A DNA stretch of 64,000 nt from Umbelopsis isabellina (taxonomy: Eukaryota > Mucoromycota > Umbelopsidomycetes > Umbelopsidales > Umbelopsidaceae). The position numbers and the translations under genes were made by a program. Positions 45,787 to 55,712 of the stretch are shown here, in pieces. The stretch spans positions 300,168 through 364,167 of the forward strand of contig JAEPQZ010000021.1 in the NCBI GenBank assembly GCA_016758905.1, written 5' to 3'. The stretch's first letter is position 1, and each line of letters begins with the position of its first letter. A model generated the notes under the pieces. It did no database searches. It saw only the letters and a list, made by a program, of their open reading frames with translations, and had not been told where the DNA came from.

Positions 45787-47061
45787 ATGTCTGCGTTTGA
45801 AATTTTTCTTATGTTCATGTGTGCATCACCAACTATTATATCATTTTGGAGCTCCGGCGGTTTGAATGGTATCGCAGCTTCTTTCCACTTTTTACTGCCA
45901 GAAATTAAAGTGACGCCGAGAAAGCAAAAAACAACCAATAAACAACCACAGGAAGAAGCACCTGTTAGCGAAAAGAGGATAGCATCCGACAACAAGACAG
46001 TTAAGCCAAACAAGCGTGCTAAAGCGGTGAAGAAGCGTGATGCTACTCCTACGGATACGGATACACTAAACGACACAAAGCCTGTAAAGCGGCCCAGAAA
46101 AAAGAAGCTTAGTGAACAAGAAATGACATTTCCTTCAAGAGTTGTGGATTCGGCCAAGAAGATAGGAGGACATGTCTCTACAGCCAAAGGTATCTATAAC
46201 GCTATTCTCAACGCAAGGTTGATCGGCGCAAACGCTTTCCAAATCTTTGTGCGTTCGCAGCGAAAATGGGAGTCAAAGCCGACTCCGAAAGATGTACAAG
46301 AAAGGTTTATACAAGATTGTAAAAAACATAGATACACGGCGGATGATATTCTCGTTCATGGCAGCTATCTTATCAACCTAGCCAACCCAGATCCGGAAAA
46401 GTATAGCAAGTCGTACGAAGGATTACTGGATGAAGTCAAGAGGACCGAAGCTCTTGGGCTAAAGCTCTATAACTTTCATCCAGGAAGCACAACCGGCCAA
46501 TCTTCTGTGGAGGAAGGTTGTTTATCTATAGCTCAGGCCATCAACCAAGTCCATAAAGATGTGCCAAATGTGATATGCGTCATAGAGATTATGGCTGGTG
46601 GTGGAAATACCATTGGTGGAGACTACAAACATCTAAAAAACATAATCGATCAAGTAAAGAACAAATCTAGGGTTGGAGTATGTCTTGATACTTGTCATAT
46701 GTTTGCAGCGGGCTATGACATTAGAACCGCTGATGCATGGAAAGATGCTATGAATGAATTTGAACAGACAGTAGGACTAAAGTATCTAAGGGCTATGCAT
46801 TTAAATGACTCGAAGACGGATCTAGGGTCGCATAGAGATCGACATGAGAACCTCGGCAAAGGGTTTATCAAGTGGGATGCCTTTTCAGCAATCGTAAATG
46901 ATCCACGAACAGACGGTATCCCAATGGTCTTGGAGACGCCTGTGCCAAAGGAAGACGACAAGCAGGAAATATATACGACCGAGATTGCAGAATTGTATCG
47001 CCTCATAAAGAAAGGAAAGAAGCAACCAGTCTCAACCAAAAAATCTGCCAAAAAAGCATGA
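45787..47061 (+). CDS. APN1: AP endonuclease 1, endonuclease IV family
   Basis: A 424-residue open frame without introns. The core from about residue 125 is a complete endonuclease IV TIM barrel for repair of abasic sites and 3' blocked ends. All nine zinc ligands are present by homology: His191, His231, Glu267, Asp301, His304, His338, Asp351, His353 and Glu383, in motifs VHGSYL, NFHPGS, CLDTCHMFAAGYD, MHLNDSK and DRHENLG. Residues 40-110 are Lys/Arg-rich and suit nuclear import, as does the basic C-terminus (KKSAKKA). The first 35 residues are hydrophobic and not typical; the true start or a small upstream exon may differ. Confidence 0.9.
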   Translation: MSAFEIFLMFMCASPTIISFWSSGGLNGIAASFHFLLPEIKVTPRKQKTTNKQPQEEAPVSEKRIASDNKTVKPNKRAKAVKKRDATPTDTDTLNDTKPVKRPRKKKLSEQEMTFPSRVVDSAKKIGGHVSTAKGIYNAILNARLIGANAFQIFVRSQRKWESKPTPKDVQERFIQDCKKHRYTADDILVHGSYLINLANPDPEKYSKSYEGLLDEVKRTEALGLKLYNFHPGSTTGQSSVEEGCLSIAQAINQVHKDVPNVICVIEIMAGGGNTIGGDYKHLKNIIDQVKNKSRVGVCLDTCHMFAAGYDIRTADAWKDAMNEFEQTVGLKYLRAMHLNDSKTDLGSHRDRHENLGKGFIKWDAFSAIVNDPRTDGIPMVLETPVPKEDDKQEIYTTEIAELYRLIKKGKKQPVSTKKSAKKA

Positions 47062-47281
47062 GAGACCCTTTTGATTATATAGATGATATGGGTATTTTTC
47101 AATTTTGCCTGACCCAAATTAGTGTACAGAAACCTCTTTAATGAGACTTTAAATTCCAAATATATACATCGGCGAGCCTAGCAATTTTCTGACAGTAACT
47201 AAAATGTATCATTATCTTTTGAAATGGTACAGCTTTACTGGAGCTCTATATCGCCTTTTGGTATATGGCGGCGGGTTGGGT

Positions 47282-47944
47282 CTAATCGTCCACGAAAATA
47301 GGCTGCGGTATCGCAATGTGACAAACACCCTTAATGCACTTGTTCTTTGGACAGCACATATTACCACAGCACTTGTTGCGTACAAACCCATGACCGAAGC
47401 AGTCTATGTGTTTTGTGCAATAACCGTCATTGTCGGGGCAAAAACATGTGCCATTTGGGTCGATGACACCTTCATAACAGCACCTTCCGTTGATAGGCGG
47501 TTTGCCACAGATTCCGCACTCAACCCCAGGTATTGGAACTTCGCATGCCCCTTCAATACATTCCTCATAGTCTTGACAATCACCGTTATTTGAACACCCT
47601 TTTGTTTTATCACACTTGGTCCTGACGCACTTGAGTCCGCATGTTCGTTCATCCTCGTCAAACTTATGGACAGCAGCCACGCCATCGCAGCATTCTGATG
47701 GATCTGAAACGCGCTGACCGGTCTCTCTGCAATTGTGCTTATGTCGTGCTTTACACTTTCTTGGTGTACCAAACTTCCAAATCACTTCGGGAGATAGCTT
47801 GTAACAACCATATAAATTGCTTTCCATATTGCGCAGGCATGTTGCGTCAGGACCACATGGCGGGTAGCACAATTGAGCGGCGGCAGCCATCGATACCAGA
47901 AAAAAAACGTAATGTAGCATGATAAGCACCATCATCATTGACAT
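47282..47944 (-). CDS. Secreted cysteine-rich protein, 29 Cys, unknown function
   Basis: From ATG 47944 this gives 220 residues with a clear signal peptide (MVLIMLHYVFFLVSMAAAA). The mature part has about 28 cysteines in clusters such as CYPPCGPDATC, SECCDG, CGICGKPP, GRCCYEG, NKCCGNMCC and a final GVC. The spacing hints at repeated disulfide-knotted modules, with some EGF-like or granulin-like CC pairs, but I recognise no family. There is no intron, and no anchor at the C-terminus. The frame extends upstream to 48004, but the later Met places the signal peptide correctly. It may be a secreted effector, inhibitor or wall protein; none can be shown here. Confidence 0.75.
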   Translation of the reverse strand: MSMMMVLIMLHYVFFLVSMAAAAQLCYPPCGPDATCLRNMESNLYGCYKLSPEVIWKFGTPRKCKARHKHNCRETGQRVSDPSECCDGVAAVHKFDEDERTCGLKCVRTKCDKTKGCSNNGDCQDYEECIEGACEVPIPGVECGICGKPPINGRCCYEGVIDPNGTCFCPDNDGYCTKHIDCFGHGFVRNKCCGNMCCPKNKCIKGVCHIAIPQPIFVDD

Positions 47945-49234
47945 TCCTAGACAACATCTTATATGTTCAGCTATGGCACAATCAATCTCAATAGGGACGA
48001 GCAAGGGGGATCAAGGGGCACCAATAGTATTGCCAAATTGAGCATAATGGTCAATACGTACGTTCAAAAGCTCGCTATCCCTTCCTGATCTCAGGGATTA
48101 AATGCAGGTATAAGTAGTGCACCATGTGCTAAGACTTTTCGGCTAGAAACTAATAATGTATATAGATCTATATCAAAAGAGTCAAACCAGACGCCGTAAT
48201 AAGGCTGTCGAGTATTAAGGTTTAAAACCTTGCCAGCTTATACCTTCATCAAAACTGTGGCTTATTACCGCATTACTATTATACAAATGATAGCATGGCC
48301 AGTGATCGACTGCGTTCTTTGATCTTCACTTTCTTTGCCGTATTGTTGTAAGTCATGCAGGCTTACGAGCTATTTTTATAGCTCAGACAATCAAGAATCG
48401 AGCGGCTTAAATTAGTCGGCTGTACGTATAAGGGACACTTTAAGCCAGATTGAATGCAGTATAGAGGTGAGCTGGACATTGTAAGCGGTAACCACTATGA
48501 TCCTTATACGCGTAATTATTTAGCACAGAATGCATATAAGTTTAATTCATGCTCGTGGTGCCATAGTAGCAGGTTCCAATCAGCCAAACAATGAATGTGC
48601 GAATACCGTGTACCAGAAACTCTAAATCAAGCGTTCTCACATCAAAGCCCAAAACAATTGAAATTAATTGAGAGTTATAGTGCAATAAACACGCACCACC
48701 AAGATGTTGAACGGACCCTTTTGTGCAGTTTGATGACGACAACACAACAGATTGATTATAGCTACCGAGGAAAAGCTCACATACAATGCCATATTCATCT
48801 CACTTCATGGCCCGCTACTTCCATAATTCCTTATTGCGCTCCGCAGTCGATCTGCTTTGAACCTTGTGGATCATAATCTGTTTTTGAAGTTTCTGTATCT
48901 TGAGATGACAATGCCTACTATAGCAATAGGCTCATTGTCGATACTACAAGTTTGACCGTATATCATCTCAAAACAAGGACTAAGCTTCAGATCTGAAAGC
49001 ATCACCGTCAACGCAACCCTTACATAGCCATTTTTTTGCTTCTATTTCTTACATTTGTGAATTTCTTGAGATAGAGAGTGCATTGTGAAAGTATGTTGTG
49101 CTTTTTCTCGTTATCCTCTTCGCATCCATTCGTTGTTATCACTTTTTAATTTGATCGTAATTTTTTTTTTTGCTTATTCATTGAGTATCAAGCCTCAATG
49201 TTCAGAAGAATTATATTGCTACAATGCTCAACTC
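47945..49234. other. Intergenic, 1.3 kb, no secure gene
   Basis: At 48295 an ATG starts a signal-peptide-like stretch (SLIFTFFAVL) that runs into a good donor GTAAGT at 48350, but I found no downstream exon that continues it. Other frames (48542-48876) are unrecognised. Long T runs occur near 49160. Confidence 0.35.
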
Positions 49235-49465
49235 TGTCTTGTGCACTGACCTTTCCTCGGTAAATATTATACCATATCAGTAAAACATCATGTCCCTGCA
49301 CTTTTTCTATGAAATTTAATCCAGCTTCCCACCATATTGAGCAGTGCAGTACACCAAACATTGTCTTTTTTCCATAAATTATTATACCTTACAACATAGA
49401 TGATAATTTATAAGTTATACAGTGCCCACGCCAAGAAATTGTGATCAGTGCTTGGGACAAAAGAA
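49235..49465. repeat. Dispersed ~250-bp repeat, copy 3 (solo)
   Basis: This is homologous to 585-835 and 10790-11075. It shares TGCACTGACCTTTCC, ATTATACCATATCAGTAAAA, CATCATGTCCCTG, GTACACCAAACATTGTC and GCCCACGCCAAGAAATTGTG. Here it stands without the rest of the long repeat unit. Confidence 0.7.
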
Positions 49466-49841
49466 AAAGTTTACCAGTGTGTATCAAATCATGTTAAGTG
49501 ATATCATTTGTCAGATGACCATAGAATATATGAGCAATGATCCTACCATTGATTACAAAGACGATCAGCTTTGCAGTCTCTTCTTAAGCACCATTCTGAA
49601 TTTTCAGAACTGCAAAACGACAAATATTTCAACAAACAGTTGTTCTCACTACCATTAGATTTCATTGCTTTCAGTACTTTGGACAGTTATAAAGAGCCTT
49701 CATATTCGTACGAGCTGCCAAAACATTAGCTGGTTGTTGCAACTCCACCTATAGGTAATGAGCCCATTGAATGAAAGGAAATTTCTGAAATGTGTCTACT
49801 TGATTTATTGGATATGGCATAAAAATGGTGTTATCAAAAAG
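49466..49841. other. 3' flank of the amylase gene
   Basis: Unique sequence between the solo repeat and the amylase stop codon. A 78-codon frame ends at 49658 and is unrecognised. Confidence 0.35.
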
Positions 49842-51257
49842 TTACAAAAACACAGAAGGCATGCCATTGTGAAGGTTATAAGTTATAGAGCCGCCGGAAA
49901 CAGACACGGTGGTATTCGTGAAGACATCTTTGAGGCTGGTTCCATCCTGAATACCCGAGCCAACTTTGACTGTCACTGAGCCAGATGCACTGCTACCTTG
50001 ATTATTTACCACTACCAAGGCATTTCCGCGTGTAAATGCATATACATTGTCTTGGACATCTACCTCTGTCACTGTAGTTCCACTGATTTTCTTCCTAGCG
50101 TCTTTCACCAAGGTGGAGGTAAAAGTATAAAGATCAGTGGTTGTATCGAACGAGGAAGTCCAAAGAGGAGCACGGTTAGCAGGATCTGCTCCACCATTGA
50201 ATCCTTGTTCTGAGCCGTAATAATAAACTGGGATTCCATCAGTCAACATCACAAAGGTGAGAGCGTTCTTGAACAGAGAGGTATCAGAAGTACCGTACAG
50301 GAAGCGTGGATTGTCATGATTATCAACAAAGGTTGTCAAGAGAGTGATATCCTTGAAATATTGCTTGTTGGTAGCAATCTGCTGTGAAAGTTGAGTCATG
50401 GAGTTCTTGGATCCGAATACTCTGGTAATAGGATAGTAGAGAGGATAATTGATAATAGAGTCAGAATAGTTTTGGTATGGTCCAACGTAACTCGAATCTC
50501 CATCAGCTACCTCTGCGGTTGAAAAAACATTGGCAGAAGCGAGATATGACGGCCAAAAGTCTTTACGGATATGCCTGAATGTGTCGATGCGGATGGCGTC
50601 AAAACCATAAGTCTTTGTCCAGTTACCAACAATACCATAAAGAGTGTTTATAACATTGTCGTCTTCCGTATTTATATCTGGCAAGCCAGATAGCCAGCAT
50701 TGCTCCACTGAGGTTTGATTGTTAAAATCGATGTCGCATTCGGTATGGTATTGACTTGCAGAGTTGAAAGTGTAGCCACTGTAATCGCCGCTTGTCTGCG
50801 GAATACCCGCATGATTTGCTACGACATCCAACATCACGGAGATTCCTTTTTGATGAGCGGCATTGACCAAGTTTATCAAATCATCTGATGAACCAAAATT
50901 GCTGTTCAAGGAATTAAAGTCTGTAGCCCAGTATCCATGGTAACCATTAGCCTGATTCTCGGGAATAGGAGATATCCATATAGCATCGAAGCCCATTCCA
51001 GCAATGTAGTCTAATTTATTGGTAATGCCTTGATATGTTCCACCACAATAAGTGCTTATATCCCCACACGAGTTTGTCGACCCATCGGTCTTAGAGAACC
51101 TATCGGTCAAAAGTTGATAAACAGTCTTGGTTTTCCAGTCATCTGCTGTGGTTCCCAACGGCGTTGGTGACCTCTTCTGTATCTTATATTGGACAGGGTT
51201 GGCTGATGTAGCTAACATAAATGTGGCAGTGGCCACTGCTGATAGAATTGTTTTCAT
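49842..51257 (-). CDS. Secreted alpha-amylase, GH13
   Basis: From ATG 51257 this gives 471 residues, the length of fungal secreted alpha-amylases, without introns. The signal peptide is followed by a propeptide-like KIQKRS. Catalytic residues by homology are Asp225 in FDAIRIDTFRHI, Glu249 in STAEVADGD and Asp315 in VDNHDNPRF. The calcium/substrate motifs DVVANHAG and GYHGYWATDF are present. The C-terminal beta domain ends at NGMPSVFL, with no starch-binding module. It hydrolyses starch outside the cell. Confidence 0.96.
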   Translation of the reverse strand: MKTILSAVATATFMLATSANPVQYKIQKRSPTPLGTTADDWKTKTVYQLLTDRFSKTDGSTNSCGDISTYCGGTYQGITNKLDYIAGMGFDAIWISPIPENQANGYHGYWATDFNSLNSNFGSSDDLINLVNAAHQKGISVMLDVVANHAGIPQTSGDYSGYTFNSASQYHTECDIDFNNQTSVEQCWLSGLPDINTEDDNVINTLYGIVGNWTKTYGFDAIRIDTFRHIRKDFWPSYLASANVFSTAEVADGDSSYVGPYQNYSDSIINYPLYYPITRVFGSKNSMTQLSQQIATNKQYFKDITLLTTFVDNHDNPRFLYGTSDTSLFKNALTFVMLTDGIPVYYYGSEQGFNGGADPANRAPLWTSSFDTTTDLYTFTSTLVKDARKKISGTTVTEVDVQDNVYAFTRGNALVVVNNQGSSASGSVTVKVGSGIQDGTSLKDVFTNTTVSVSGGSITYNLHNGMPSVFL

Positions 51258-52149
51258 GGTAAGGAATTCGTGTGTCAGGCACTCGGCCTCATTATATAAC
51301 ACATTGATCAGCTACAAACTTAGCCACTACTGGTTAGTACCTTATGGATGCAAACAATATGAAATTTCCCGCAGTCACCCTCTGGGAAAAAGCGGCTCAT
51401 TCCAATGGAATTACCCCGCAATGTTGAGGATGTACAGCATGTAATGGTATTTTACTGAAAGTAGTCTAAATTCCCAAATGCCGCGTGAGCCATCTGTTTC
51501 CCGACGTCGATTCGTACTCACGGACACATGCAAATTACAATTCATAGAATATGAATGTGGATTGCATGGGACTTTGGAATCATTAGTACAGTATAGTACC
51601 ATAGTCACTAGTCCAACCTACCACAAAAGTTCAGTACAAGCTGGCTTTGCTTGGCAGCTTCACGATATGAAGTATGCTTTAACACATGATTTTTAATCAC
51701 TGGGAGCCGCACTACCCCGCACCCACCTATTGCTCATATATTATTGGCACGAGGGTTTCCCGCCGCACAACGTCGATGATCGTGACACAAATTAGCAATA
51801 AATGAATTGCATACCAAGATCTCCCCGTTGTTCCCATGTAGATAATTGTATCTAAAATGGAAGCTTGACTTAATGACGCACTTTGCTACAAGGAATTTCA
51901 TTTCCGTACCTTCGGAACACAACATCAATCACTGTTTTGAGTATGTCGGGCTTGAAGCACTGTTTGCATTTAGTACAAGTGCCTTTTTTTTTGCTGAAGC
52001 TTAAGAAAGAGGAGAAATCAAGCCTGTCGTACTCTGATCATTGTTATGTTTCATTATACCTTTGTATAAAGATCGTAGTGGACGTAAGTTCCATGCATAT
52101 TGCGCGAGCTGTTCTTTTTACCTTTTTTCTTGCAAACCCTGATCTTTTG
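51258..52149. other. Amylase promoter and intergenic region
   Basis: TTATATAA at 51292-51299 lies 35 nt from the amylase start. The rest has no recognised gene. Confidence 0.4.
51292..51299 (-). promoter_or_regulatory. TATA-like box of the amylase gene
   Basis: The palindromic TTATATAA lies 35 nt upstream of ATG 51257 on the minus strand. This implies a very short leader or a start site very close to the ATG. Confidence 0.45.
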
Positions 52150-52427
52150 CTCAAACATCAGTTGAAAAGCTGCCGATAGACTGTGCTGTTGGCGGCATAG
52201 ACGTTGATGGTTTGGACAGACTAATTGCATTGAACCATTAGGCAGGGTATAATATGAGCCTGCTATAATAAGACTTGTGTTAAATTTCTTAACATTAACA
52301 GCCATATTCCGAATACGGCTATAACGCAGGCTCCGCAAGCTACACTACCCTTACATTTAAAGCGCATTTAGCTACTGGCAAGAATGTGTCTTTTATGGAT
52401 ACAACTGATCATTTCAAACAGTTCTTT
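52150..52427 (+). pseudogene. Remnant of an SGNH/GDSL-like hydrolase gene
   Basis: A 126-nt block (52302-52427) is bounded by acceptor AACAG and donor GTAAGT. It reads in phase as 42 residues including SYTTLTFKAHLATGKNVSFM and TTDHFKQFF, which resembles the late region of fungal GDSL hydrolases. Upstream, LPIDCAVGGIDVDGLDRLI is interrupted by stops, and the sequence after the donor does not continue. The rest of the gene, including the GDSL block, is missing. The family call is tentative; that it is a gene remnant is better supported than which family. Confidence 0.35.
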
Positions 52428-52659
52428 GTAAGTCTGTTAAACATACAGATACGGCTAAGGTTTTGCATATTATTAAGTAATGTGAGAAACAAAGGGCCAC
52501 ACTAGAATTAGTTACATATTGCAAAGTGCTTGAAAGAATGTAGCGCGATAGTAACTATAGGATTCTATCGATATACCAGACAAGGAGTGGGAATCGAGTT
52601 ATAGGGATATTACAGTTCCTTTCTATTTACAAAGACAGTGAAAGCAACAAGCAAGATTA

Positions 52660-53286
52660 TTAAATTTGATCAAGTTGGGCATTGAACTCTTCCATTTGAC
52701 GCTCCAAACCATCAGACTTGTCCTTGAGAGCATCATATTTCTTCTCCTGGTTTGCTAATTCATTTTCCAATTGCTGTACCTTGCGCTCAAAATGCTCAGC
52801 TTTAACGTCCGCTTCTCGGAAACTAAAAATGACCAACACTCGTGTTTTAATAACCTATAGCTTATAGCTTTTTACATAGTCTCAGGTAAAGACTTACTTT
52901 TGAGTAGCTTCATGCAAAGCCTTATCAGAATTCTCCAATTCAGTCTCTAGAAGCGATATCTTGCGTTGGGCAGCTTCAGTCTCTTTACGCTGGTCTTCCT
53001 CTTTGCCTTCAGATGCTTTAAGGCGCTCAACGTCCTGTTGTGTCTGTTCCAACCTATCTTCAAGGAACTTGATTTGATTATTGAGAGAGGTTATCTCTCG
53101 TTCTTGCTTAGACTCCTGTTCTCGTGAATCTTTTAGCTGTACTTCCAAAGCGTCTGCGCGAGCAACGGCTTGTTCAGCTTGATCGCGGTAGTTGTTGATT
53201 TTCTGTATGCACAAGTATTAATCCCATGAGTTCATGCGCCTTTTGGTAAAAGAATATCTCAACTTTACCTCACGAAGTTTGTCCAT
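52660..53286 (-). CDS. Tropomyosin, Cdc8-type
   Basis: Exons 53286-53269 (18 nt, encoding MDKLRE), 53202-52898 and 52822-52660 give 161 residues, the same length as fission yeast Cdc8. The whole protein is an uninterrupted heptad coiled coil with the fungal tropomyosin start (MDKLREKINNYRDQAEQA) and internal SLNNQIKFLEDRLEQ. It forms head-to-tail polymers along actin cables and the cytokinetic ring. The start faces the divergent Hsp40 gene 200 bp away. Confidence 0.93.
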
Positions 53287-53486
53287 ACTGTAGAAAGAGA
53301 GAGATATGTTACAACCAAAAGGGCAAGATTGAAAAATGGCTGTGACTCTTTTTATGTTCCATATCCACCAATCGTTTCAGCTAACGAGATGATTTCACGT
53401 GACTAGCCAAGCCTCAACCCAAGCATTCAAATTTCTAAAGCTTCCATTTCTTTCTCCTTTGATCTTCAACTCACTAATCAATCACA
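53287..53486. promoter_or_regulatory. Bidirectional promoter, tropomyosin / Ydj1-like
   Basis: Only 200 bp separate the divergent start codons. A pyrimidine-rich stretch (TTCCATTTCTTTCTCC near 53440) precedes the Hsp40 start. No perfect heat-shock element array was seen, though scattered TTC/GAA triplets occur. Confidence 0.45.
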
Positions 53487-55029
53487 ATGGTTCACGATAC
53501 AAAGCTCTACGATGTTTTGGGCGTTGCACCAGACGCCAGCGAGGCAACTCTTAAGAAAGCCTACCGCAAATTGGCTTTGAAATACCATCCTGACAAGGTA
53601 TAATGTGGTTTTTTTATTGAGCTGTTCCTGAGCCGATACAAGATAATCTGTGCGGTACCAAACTAACTGATGTTTTCCTTCACAGAACCCCGAGGCCGGT
53701 GACAAATTCAAGGAAATATCTCATGCCTACGAAGTTCTTTCCGACTCACAAAAGCGCAGCATCTACGATATGCAAGGCGAAGATGGATTGAATGGCCAAG
53801 GTGGCATGGGTGGTATGGATGCTGAGGATTTGTTCTCTCAACTGTTCGGTGGCGGTATGTTCGGAGGAGGTGGTCGCCGCGGCCAGCCTTCTGGACCTCG
53901 CCGTGGTAAGGATATTGCTCACAGTCTCAAGGTCAGCTTGGAAGATTTCTATATGGGCAAGACCACTAAGTTGGCACTCCAAAAGCATGTCATCTGTGCA
54001 AAGTGCCAAGGTCGTGGTGGTAAGGAAGGTGCAGTCCAAACCTGCAGAAACTGTAACGGTCAAGGTGTCAAGGTCACTCTTCGTCAAATGGGGCCTATGG
54101 TTCAACAGATTCAACAACCCTGCCACGAGTGCCGTGGTGAAGGTCAGATTATCAATGAGAAGGACAGATGCGACACTTGCCACGGCAAGAAGATCGTTTC
54201 TGAGCGCAAGGTTCTTGAAGTCTTGTAAGTTTTGATATGTGATATATTTTTTTTGCACAGCTGGTATTTTTTTATTTTTTTTTGGACACTAAACATACTT
54301 GAACCTGTTCCGAAAATCTAGTATCGATAAGGGTATGAAGAATGGCCAAAAGATTACTTTTGCTGGTGAAGGCGACCAACTTCCTGACATTATTCCCGGC
54401 GACATCATCATCGTTTGTGAGTTTTACCTTCACATACATATACAGTGCGTTGCATGTTTCCCAAATACTAATTACAAATGTCATAGTGGAAGAGAAGCCT
54501 CACGATAGATTTGAGCGCAAGGGTGATGACCTTTTGTATAATGCCAAGATTGATATGCTCACAGCTCTTGCTGGTGGTCAATTTGCTATCACTCACCTCG
54601 ATGGACGTGTACTTCTCGTTACCATCTTGCCCGGTGAGGCAATCAAGAGCGGTATGTAGAAAATCATCATATGGCGGAACAAATGTTATTAGTCAGTCAC
54701 TAACTCATGGTAATCATGCAGGCCAAATGAAGATGATCCCCAACGAAGGTATGCCCAGCTACCGACACCACAACACTGGCAACCTTTATGTTCGATTTGA
54801 CGTCGAGTTCCCTGAACCTAACTGGACTGACGCCGAGACCATTGCTAAGCTTGAGGGCATTTTGCCTCCTCGTAAGGCTGTTCCTGAAACGCAAGGCAAG
54901 CAAGTTGAAGAAGTTGTACTTGCCAATGTCGATGAATACCAAAGCGCCAGAATGGAGAACGCCGATTATGAGGATGATGATGAAGAAGGCGGCCAGCATG
55001 GACCTGGTGTTCAGTGCGCACAGCAGTAA
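53487..55029 (+). CDS. YDJ1: Type I Hsp40 co-chaperone, Ydj1/Mas5-like
   Basis: Exons 53487-53597, 53686-54224, 54322-54416, 54487-54651 and 54722-55029 give 405 residues. The J domain (with HPDK) is followed by a Gly/Phe-rich region ([13 protein letters not shown]). Four CXXCXGXG-type zinc repeats start at [24 protein letters not shown] and CDTCHGKK. The C-terminal substrate-binding domains end in CAQQ, a CAAX box for farnesylation as in Ydj1, which tethers it to ER or mitochondrial membranes. It activates Hsp70 ATPase. It is divergent from tropomyosin and is followed on the same strand by a second J-protein gene. Confidence 0.95.
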
Positions 55030-55712
55030 ACCAAAATCCAAAAAAATATCAAGCAGCAAAAATTTCTTTAGAACCGCCAATGAAAAGGATGCGAGAGCAA
55101 CACCCGTCAATTGGCTTACATTAAGAATAATGGAGAGCCATTTTCCCATTTTTCTAAAGAATTATATTCAACATTTTTAAGACAGTATCAACAAAAAGAA
55201 GAGGCTTTCATTATGTGTATTACTTGCTTCTTTTATTATTCTCAATAGTCTGGCTTTCTTTCATTTGCATGTACTTTTTTTCTCTCTGTTATTTTTCTCT
55301 ACTTTTATCATCAATGTGTTAGAGTTCGTGCATTAAAGTCTTTGGAGAACGTAGAGTCCAACGAATGCCTGCCAAGTGATGATGACGTCTAATGTTGCAA
55401 CTACCATTGATGAATTTGGTTGTCAGGTTACGTTATTTCTCAAAATGGGGTATTGAGAAATGGAGTTATCATATTATTCGTCAAACAAACAGCGTATGCT
55501 TTGACAAGCAAGACAATCAAGGACCTTCATCACAGCTTTATCTAGCTCAACTTCTGCATCGACAAGTGGCAGTCTCTCGAGCCATGACATAAAATTAAGA
55601 ACGACAGAAATTCTCTTTTGGTAAAAAAGTCAAACTCAGCCCCGAAGTTTTACATTTGCCGAATTAAAACATTTGTCGAAGATCCCATCTTTTCTCAGAA
55701 CATTGCACTATT
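55030..55712. other. Intergenic spacer between the two J-protein genes
   Basis: Contains the 3' flank of the Ydj1-like gene and the promoter of the DnaJ-X gene. Short frames only; nothing recognised. Confidence 0.35.

Noticed and set aside
45787-45890. Hydrophobic N-terminus of Apn1 as a mitochondrial or ER signal
   Set aside because: The stretch lacks the basic residues of a matrix signal, and the segment may be 5' leader read as protein; not claimed.
48295-48351. A first exon with a signal peptide
   Set aside because: The donor is good but no continuing exon was found within the following kilobase, so no gene is called.
53746-54258. 170-codon minus-strand frame
   Set aside because: It is the antisense of the Ydj1-like zinc-finger region, open because of codon bias on the real gene strand.
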